Source: Azospirillum sp. B21 (GTDB lineage: Bacteria > Pseudomonadota > Alphaproteobacteria > Azospirillales > Azospirillaceae). Taken from it: a DNA stretch of 64,000 bases. The notes under the pieces were generated by a model. That model saw only the letters and a program-made list of their open reading frames with translations, was not told the origin of the DNA and made no database searches. This document shows, piece after piece, positions 57,605 through 64,000 of the stretch; position 1 is the first letter of the stretch; every line of letters starts with the position of its first letter. The position numbers and the translations under genes were made by a program. Where the stretch lies: the NCBI RefSeq assembly GCF_008364825.1, contig NZ_VTTO01000019.1, positions 1-64,000 of the forward strand, read 5' to 3'.

Positions 57605-59998
57605 CTACCGTACCCCGCTGTTGCTGTAGTCGTACTGCACCCGCGGCGCGGTGACGGGGGTGCCGGCGATCTTTTCGATCAGGGAGCCGATGCCGCCCGA
57701 CCGTGGCTCGGCGGAGGCGACCGGGACGCCGCCCTGCGGCACCGCACCGGGCGGTGGCGCCCAGGCGGGGGCACCGTCCAGGCCGGGAAGCGGTCGGGCG
57801 GGCTTGCCGGCGTGGGCGTCCATCATGAAGTCGCGCCACAGCTTGGCCGGCAGGCTGCCGCCGGTGACTTTCTTCATCGCGTCGTTGTTGTCGTTGCCCA
57901 GCCACACCCCGGCGACCAGATCGGCGGTGAAGCCGACGAACCAGGCGTCGTGATAGTCCTGGGTGGTGCCGGACTTGGCCGCCGCCGGGCGGTTCAGCCG
58001 GGCGCTGCGGCCGGTGCCGTAATCCAGCACGCCGCCCATCATCTGCGTCAGCTGCACCGCATGGGCGGGATCGACCACCGCCCCGCCACCGCCGCCCTGG
58101 CGCCGGTACAGCACGATGCCGTCGCGGCTCTTGATCTCGGTGATGGCATAGGCCCAGACCGGGGCGCCGCGATTGGCGATGCCGGCATAGGCGCGCACCA
58201 GCTCCAGCGGCGTCACCTCGCTGGTGCCGAGCGCCAGCGACAGGTCGCGGGTCAGCGGCGAGGCGATGCCGAGGTTAGAAGCGATGCGCCGCACGCGGTC
58301 GGTGCCGACCCGGTCGATCAGCCGTGCCGTCGCCGTGTTGGAGGAATGGGCCAGCGCCGCGGCCAGCGTGACGGTGCCGCGATACTTGCCGTCGTAATTG
58401 CCGGGGCTCCAATTGCCGAGTTGGACCGGAGCGTCGTCGATCTGGCTGTCGGGGGACCAGCCGGCCTCCAGCGCCGCCAGATAGACGAAGGGCTTGAAGG
58501 CGGAACCCGGCTGGCGCATCGCCTGGGTGGCGCGGTTGAACTCGCTGCTGTCGTAATCGCGGCCGCCGACCAGCGCGCGCACCGCGCCGTCGGGACTCAT
58601 GGCGACCAGCGCGCCCTGGCGGACGTTGGCGGCGGCGCCGGGACCTGCCAGCAGCGCCTCCATCCGCTGTTCGGCGGCGCGCTGCATCTTCAGGTCCAGC
58701 GTGGTGCGGACGATCACGTCGCCATGGTCGGGACCGGCGAAGCCCGCCACCAGATCGGTCACCCAATCGGCGAAATAGCGGCCGTCGCCGCCGGGCTTGC
58801 GCTTCGGCGAGGGCTTGGCGGCGCGCGCCGCCTCATACTGCGCCTGGGTTAGGTAGCCGGCGTCCAGCATCGCCGCCATCACCACCCGCGCCCGCTCCGC
58901 CGATTCGTCGGGGTTGGAGCTGGGGGCGTAGCGCGACGGCGCCTTCAGCAGGCCGGCGAGCACCGCCGATTCGCGGACGTCCACCTCGGTCGCCGGCTTG
59001 CCGAAATAGGTGCGGGCGGCAGCGTCCACCCCGAAGGTGCCGGCGCCGAGATAGACGCGGTTCAGGTAGGCGGTGAGGATCTGGTCCTTGGTGAAGCGGC
59101 TCTCCAGCCACAGCGCCAGCATCGCCTCCTGGATCTTGCGCTTCAGCGACTTCTCGGGCGTCAGGAACAGGTTCTTGGCCAGCTGCTGGGTGATGGTCGA
59201 CCCGCCCTGCACCGCACGGCCGGAGCGCCAGTTGACGTAGACGGCACGCGCCAGACCCAGCGGGTCGATGCCGAAATGGCTGTAGAAGCGGCGGTCCTCG
59301 ATCGCCAGCACGGCATCGACCAGATGCGGCGGCAGGTCGCGCACGCTGAGCGTCGTGCCGTGCAGATCGCCGAAGCGGGCGAACTCCGTCCCATCGGAGG
59401 CCAGCACGGTGATCGAGGCGCGGCGTTCGAACTGCGCCACCTTGGAGATGTCCGGCAGGTCGAGCGCGAACCAGGCCAGCACCATGCCGAGGGCGATGCC
59501 GCACCAGATGGCGGCGACCAGCCCCCCCTGTACCAGCCGCCTGCCCCACCCTCCCCCCTTGCGGGGAGGCTGCGGCGCCCGGCCGGGACGCCCGCCGGGC
59601 GGGGCCGGCGGCTGCGGCGGCAGGGAGCCGCCGGACCGGCGCGCGGAAGGCTTGGACGAGCGGAGTTTGGGCGCGCTGAGCTTGGGCAAGGAGATCCTTG
59701 GCAAGGTGAAGGACGGAAGCGTGAAGACGGGCAGCTTGAAGGAAGACCGGCGGCGCGGCCGCTGGACCGGCTTGTAGGGCGTCGGCGGCGGGGCGGCCGA
59801 CGGCGGCGGCGCCTTGCGGCGCGGCTTGCCGCGGCCGAGCGACGCCAGCGCCGCGGACGCGACGGTGCGGGCAAGGCCAAGGGCGATGCCGCCGGCGGAC
59901 AGCCGGCCCGACAGTTTGTCGAGCGGCGACGGGTCGTCGCGGGTGCGGACAGGGAGGGGGCCGGCATAAAGCTGACCCGTCCGGTGCTGCTCCGTCAT
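57605..59998 (-). CDS. Class A penicillin-binding protein (PBP1A family)
   Basis: A 797-residue bifunctional peptidoglycan synthase. A cytoplasmic Pro/Ser/Lys-rich N-terminus of ~160 residues includes a repeat of LPxFTLP-type units (KLPVFTLPSFTLPRISLPKL). One membrane helix follows, then a GT51 glycosyltransferase (EDRRFYSHFGIDPLGLARA, GGSTITQQLAKN, YLNRVYLG) and a transpeptidase with SxxK in GSAFKPF, SSNTA and KSGTTQDY. The N-terminal extension is unusually long and could be a docking region. ATG 59998 has a weak ribosome-binding site. Confidence 0.92.
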   Translation of the reverse strand: MTEQHRTGQLYAGPLPVRTRDDPSPLDKLSGRLSAGGIALGLARTVASAALASLGRGKPRRKAPPPSAAPPPTPYKPVQRPRRRSSFKLPVFTLPSFTLPRISLPKLSAPKLRSSKPSARRSGGSLPPQPPAPPGGRPGRAPQPPRKGGGWGRRLVQGGLVAAIWCGIALGMVLAWFALDLPDISKVAQFERRASITVLASDGTEFARFGDLHGTTLSVRDLPPHLVDAVLAIEDRRFYSHFGIDPLGLARAVYVNWRSGRAVQGGSTITQQLAKNLFLTPEKSLKRKIQEAMLALWLESRFTKDQILTAYLNRVYLGAGTFGVDAAARTYFGKPATEVDVRESAVLAGLLKAPSRYAPSSNPDESAERARVVMAAMLDAGYLTQAQYEAARAAKPSPKRKPGGDGRYFADWVTDLVAGFAGPDHGDVIVRTTLDLKMQRAAEQRMEALLAGPGAAANVRQGALVAMSPDGAVRALVGGRDYDSSEFNRATQAMRQPGSAFKPFVYLAALEAGWSPDSQIDDAPVQLGNWSPGNYDGKYRGTVTLAAALAHSSNTATARLIDRVGTDRVRRIASNLGIASPLTRDLSLALGTSEVTPLELVRAYAGIANRGAPVWAYAITEIKSRDGIVLYRRQGGGGGAVVDPAHAVQLTQMMGGVLDYGTGRSARLNRPAAAKSGTTQDYHDAWFVGFTADLVAGVWLGNDNNDAMKKVTGGSLPAKLWRDFMMDAHAGKPARPLPGLDGAPAWAPPPGAVPQGGVPVASAEPRSGGIGSLIEKIAGTPVTAPRVQYDYSNSGVR

Positions 59999-60356
59999 GT
60001 GGTCCGGTCGGTCGGCGGTCACGGCGCGCTCGCAAAGCCCAGTAAGGTCGGTGTCTTGCCGGGAGAACGTCCCCGCAACGGTCCTAATACGCCCACACCC
60101 GCTTCGCCGAAAGACCGGTGGTGGTCCGGCGATTATTTGTCCCGCGACCGTGGCGAAAGAATGACGCTGTCCACAATTGCGGGGTAGCTGCCGGCGCGCC
60201 GATATGACGGCTCTATGAAGTTTGTCGGGGGCTCCACTTCGGACATGGACGGGGCGCTTTCGTCTCAGGCACACTTTGCGCCTTGAGCGGAGCCGCTTTG
60301 CCGGCCGAATCGCCAGCCCTTCAAACGCCACCAAAGAGCCAGGGAGACCGGACGTC
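59999..60356. other. Divergent control region between PBP and the solute-binding protein gene
   Basis: A 358-bp gap. It contains a minus-strand promoter candidate (60084-60112) and the AGGGAG ribosome-binding site of the plus-strand gene. No gene or clear plus-strand promoter is recognised. Confidence 0.5.
60084..60112 (-). promoter_or_regulatory. Promoter candidate for the PBP gene
   Basis: On the minus strand: TTTCGG, 17-bp spacer, TATTAG. It lies about 86-114 bp upstream of the start codon. Confidence 0.4.
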
Positions 60357-61556
60357 ATGTCCAAGATCGAGAATGCCCAGACCGATCGGGTCCAGACCGA
60401 GACCCAGCGGTCCAGCGCCGAGACGCAGCGCGCCGCCAAGAGCTTCACCCGCCGCCTGCTGCTGCAGAGCGCCGCGGCTGCCGCCGGTGTCGCCTCGGTC
60501 GGTCCCTTCGTGCTGCGCGAGGGCCGCGCCGCGTCGGGATCGGTGAAGATCTTCTCCTGGGCCGGCTACATCAGCCCGGACATGTTGGCCGATTTCGAGA
60601 AGAAGACCGGCGTCAAGGCGACCCTGACCGAATACGGCACCAACGACGAACTGCTGAACCAGCTGAAGGCCACCGGCGGCGCCGGCTTCGACATCATCCA
60701 CCCCACCGTCGACCGCGTGCCGAACTATGTCGAGTTCGAGCTGGTGCAGCCGCTCGACGAATCGAAGGTGAAGTGGGACGGCTGCCTGAAATCGTCGGTC
60801 GAGGGCTCCGCCGGAATGGGCGGCGTCGTCGGGGCCAAGCGCTATTTCGCCCCGGCCGACTGGGGGACGGAGGCGCTGGCCTACGACATGAAGAAGGCGC
60901 CGCTGGCCTACGGCACCGCCAGCTACGGCGACCTGTGGGCGCCGGCCAATGCCGGCAAGGTGACGGTGCGCGGCCATTCCTCGCTGATCGGCATCGCGCT
61001 GTGGCTGGAAAGCCAGGGCAAGCTGCCCCACCCCGTCCGCGACCAGTTCAAGGACGAGGCGAAGGCGCGGGCCAACTTCGACGCCATCCTGAAGGTGGCC
61101 GCCGCCAACAAGAAGTCGGTCGCCCAGTTCTGGACCAACGAGAACGAGGCCCAGGGCGCCTTCCGCACCAACGGCTGCGTCATCGGCCAGACCTGGGACA
61201 GCAGCGCCGTCGCCCTGCGCAAGGAAGGCCTGCCGATCCGCTTCGTTGCGCCGAAGGAGGGGGCTCTCGCCTGGATGGAAGGCTTCGCCATTCCGAAGAA
61301 GGCGGAGAATCTGGAGAACGCCTATGCCTGGATCAACTGGTTCTACACGCCCCAGGCCGGTGCGCTGTACACCAACCATTCCGGCATCTCCAGCACCGCG
61401 GTAGGCGCCGAGGCGCACCTGACCGACCTGAACAAGCAGTTCTTCGCCGACGCCTACCCGGGCGACGCCCTGCAGAAGCTGTGGTGGTGGCCGATCCAGG
61501 AGGCGTGGTACGTCTCCATCCGCAACGAGTACCAGGATCGCTTCCTGGCGGCGTGA
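60357..61556 (+). CDS. Polyamine-type ABC transporter solute-binding protein
   Basis: A 399-residue periplasmic protein. A polar N-terminus leads to a twin-arginine-like signal (FTRRLLLQSAAAAAGVASVGPFVL), then the PotD/PotF-type fold: VKIFSWAGYISPDMLADFEKKTGVK, EYGTNDELLNQLK and GTEALAYDMKKAP. The PotD family binds spermidine, putrescine or related cations. ATG 60357 follows AGGGAG. The ATPase gene downstream on the same strand completes part of a transporter; no permease gene follows. Tat export would be unusual for this family. Confidence 0.87.
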   Translation: MSKIENAQTDRVQTETQRSSAETQRAAKSFTRRLLLQSAAAAAGVASVGPFVLREGRAASGSVKIFSWAGYISPDMLADFEKKTGVKATLTEYGTNDELLNQLKATGGAGFDIIHPTVDRVPNYVEFELVQPLDESKVKWDGCLKSSVEGSAGMGGVVGAKRYFAPADWGTEALAYDMKKAPLAYGTASYGDLWAPANAGKVTVRGHSSLIGIALWLESQGKLPHPVRDQFKDEAKARANFDAILKVAAANKKSVAQFWTNENEAQGAFRTNGCVIGQTWDSSAVALRKEGLPIRFVAPKEGALAWMEGFAIPKKAENLENAYAWINWFYTPQAGALYTNHSGISSTAVGAEAHLTDLNKQFFADAYPGDALQKLWWWPIQEAWYVSIRNEYQDRFLAA

Positions 61557-61567
61557 GGAAGGTTTTT

Positions 61568-61695
61568 GCCCCCTCCCTAACCCTCCCCCACCTGCGGTGG
61601 GAGAGGGAACTCCGCCGCCCTTGCGCCTAACTCCCTCTCCCGCGATCGGATCGGCCTTTGGCCGACCGAGGGTGGGGGAGGGTCGGGGAGGGGGC
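61568..61695. repeat. Structured intergenic repeat, copy 3 (128 bp, divergent core)
   Basis: It begins GCCCCCTCCCTAACCCTCC and ends GGGGAGGGGGC, with the same outer arms and length as copies 1 and 2. The core is different (an extra CTCCCTCTCCCGCGATCGGATCGG hairpin-like part). It sits between the solute-binding protein and ATPase genes, inside what would be one transport operon. Confidence 0.75.
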
Positions 61696-61742
61696 AAAAT
61701 TGACCCATGTTGGAGGGTTCAGGGTGGGGCAAGCGTAACTTC

Positions 61743-62810
<1,068 letters not shown>

Positions 62811-62881
62811 GGAACTGCACCGAATCCCCCCTCTCCCCCCCGGGGAGAGGGGACATCTTCGTGGGTAAGAGCATACAAACG

Positions 62882-62913
62882 AAAACGCCCCGGCCAGATG
62901 GCCGGGGCGTTTC
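62882..62913. terminator. Bidirectional terminator
   Basis: AAAACGCCCCGGCC and GGCCGGGGCGTTT pair around AGAT, with A- and T-runs on both sides. It separates the convergent ATPase and Tim44-domain genes. A second GC hairpin (CCCCTCTCCCC/GGGGAGAGGGG) lies at 62827-62852. Confidence 0.88.
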
Positions 62914-62933
62914 GCATTGGGAGGACCGAGTCG

Positions 62934-64000
62934 TCAGCTGGCCTGCTGGATCGCCGACAGCTGCCACTGGCCACCGCGCGGGCGGACGAAGGTCCACAGC
63001 TCCGTCGCTTCGGTCGGCTGCGAGGCGTTGCCCTCCACCACCCGGCCGCTGGCGCGGTCCACCGTGGTGTCGATCAGCGAGAAGCGCATGGCGACGGTGG
63101 CGTATTCCTGCACCCCTTCGCGCCAGCCCTCGGCCAGATCGCCCTGCAGCAGGCGGACGTCGCTGACCTTGTTGACCACGCCGCGGTTGCGGTTCTCGGT
63201 CAGGTCGTCGGTGAAGTAGGCCAGCATCTCCGGCGTCGTGGCGGCGCGCAGAGCGTCCACATCCTCACGCCCGTAGGCAGTCTGGACGGTGACGAGCAGA
63301 CGCTCGAACGACTCGAAGTCGGCCGGCTGGATGCCGATCTCGTCCGAGGCCTGACGGCGCTGGGCCGGGCCGGCATTGCCGCCGCCCATACCGCCACCCA
63401 CCGGGTTGTAGCGGACGTCGGCCGCGTCGCGGTTCAGCGGGCTACCCTGCGGGCCACCGGCATAGGCCGGGTTGCCGCCGCCCATCTGGCTGCCGAGCGG
63501 GCCGCCGGCCGGCGCGGTGTTCGCCGTCTGCGAGCGGTTGCGGAAGAAGCGCATGGCCAGACGGACCAGGAAGACGACCAGCAGGATCTGCAGGATGAAG
63601 CCCAGGATGCCGGCGAAGCTGCCGAGCCCCTCGAAGAAGCCGCCGCCGAACAGCATCGCGCCGATGCCGGCGCCGATCAGGCCACCCATCAGGCCCGACA
63701 TGAAGCCGCCGCCGAAGAAGCCGCGCGAGGGCGCCGCCGCCGGAGCGGTGGCCTGAGAGCCGGGGCGCTGCACGCCCGGAGCCGCCGCCGGGGCGGCGGA
63801 GCGCTCCATCGGCGAGACCGCGTTGGGCGCGGTGGAGGTAGCGGCCGGCGCCTCGGTCGTGCGGCTGCCGCGGCTGCCCGAGGAACTGCTCTTGCCGGCG
63901 CGGGCGTCGGCGGTGCCGGCGGCCAGCGCCATCACCAGCGCAACCGCCACGGCGGTGGCCGCGCGGGCGCCCCGGACAGTGGTGGAGGTGGCGGAAAGGC
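62934..64000 (-). CDS. Tim44-domain membrane protein (partial, N-terminus outside window)
   Basis: About 355 residues are visible. A hydrophobic signal-like segment (ALVMALAAGTADA) is followed by a Ser/Ala/Pro linker, a Gly-rich pair of membrane helices (GFMSGLMGGLIGAGIGAMLFGGG and ILGFILQILLVVFLVRLAMRFF), and a C-terminal Tim44-like domain (PADFESFERLLVTVQTAYGREDVDALRAATTPEMLAYF...). The domain is an NTF2-like fold. The frame is open to position 64000 without a stop, and the residues before GTG 63950 still look like an n-region, so the real start is probably beyond the end. Function is uncertain. Confidence 0.8.
   Translation of the reverse strand, partial: LSATSTTVRGARAATAVAVALVMALAAGTADARAGKSSSSGSRGSRTTEAPAATSTAPNAVSPMERSAAPAAAPGVQRPGSQATAPAAAPSRGFFGGGFMSGLMGGLIGAGIGAMLFGGGFFEGLGSFAGILGFILQILLVVFLVRLAMRFFRNRSQTANTAPAGGPLGSQMGGGNPAYAGGPQGSPLNRDAADVRYNPVGGGMGGGNAGPAQRRQASDEIGIQPADFESFERLLVTVQTAYGREDVDALRAATTPEMLAYFTDDLTENRNRGVVNKVSDVRLLQGDLAEGWREGVQEYATVAMRFSLIDTTVDRASGRVVEGNASQPTEATELWTFVRPRGGQWQLSAIQQAS

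Noticed and set aside
57440..58852. 470-residue plus-strand frame opposite the PBP C-terminus
   Set aside because: It is the shadow of the PBP transpeptidase coding region and runs through the structured repeat.

Overview
The window is GC-rich, gene-dense bacterial chromosome from an alphaproteobacterium, most likely an Azospirillum-like member of the Rhodospirillales. The reasons are: an Irr-type Fur regulator with an HHH motif; the alphaproteobacterial block DUF3576-leuS-lptE-holA; a TIGR01459 HAD protein; three tandem 16-strand-type porins; and many small conserved proteins of the sort seen in that order. I see no rRNA, phage, IS element or CRISPR array. One tRNA gene is present, tRNA-Ser(GGA).

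Layout. 1-2322: the start of etfB and an acyl-CoA synthetase, separated by a structured repeat. 2493-8334: a Cache-type hybrid histidine kinase and an OmpR-type regulator, divergent from a DUF485/ActP acetate symporter pair. 8337-16570: a second membrane kinase, two paralogous tiny membrane proteins, Irr, a nitronate monooxygenase-like flavoprotein, a glycerophosphodiesterase, a KamA/EpmB-type radical SAM enzyme, a degenerate GIY-YIG protein and TspO. 16618-21420: holA, lptE, leuS and a DUF3576 lipoprotein in one minus-strand operon. 21421-25922: three porins, each with its own promoter and terminator. 25933-37136: a PLP-binding YggS protein, an L,D-transpeptidase overlapping a gene of unknown function, a long RibA, an orphan glycosyltransferase-like half protein, a response regulator, an MBL hydrolase, a DUF882 lipoprotein, ExoIII and an FAH-family enzyme. 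37549-44847: MarR, tRNA-Ser, an alpha/beta hydrolase, a GT4 glycosyltransferase, a HAD hydrolase, a ribbon-helix-helix regulator and secreted proteins of unknown function. 44943-51563: a flavoprotein, ahcY with an upstream palindrome, a PA0069-type radical SAM protein, an MFS transporter and a Panacea (DUF4065) antitoxin-like gene coupled to an unknown small ORF. 51643-57370: a TPR protein fused to a PRMT-like methyltransferase, beside a three-gene type VI secretion fragment (tagF, a short tssM, tssL). 57605-64000: a class A PBP, a polyamine-type binding protein and ATPase without permeases, and a Tim44-domain protein running off the end.

The best leads for something undescribed are: the Panacea gene and its one-base-overlapping 94-residue partner (50749-51563), which has a compositionally distinct promoter region flanked by inverted repeats; the TPR-PRMT fusion beside T6SS genes; a ~125-bp intergenic element in three copies whose paired arms covary; and a long inverted repeat made of tandem ACACGGAT units (46217-46351).

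Gene starts were chosen from ribosome-binding sites and family lengths, and several are stated to be uncertain. All family assignments come from reading motifs; no database search was run.
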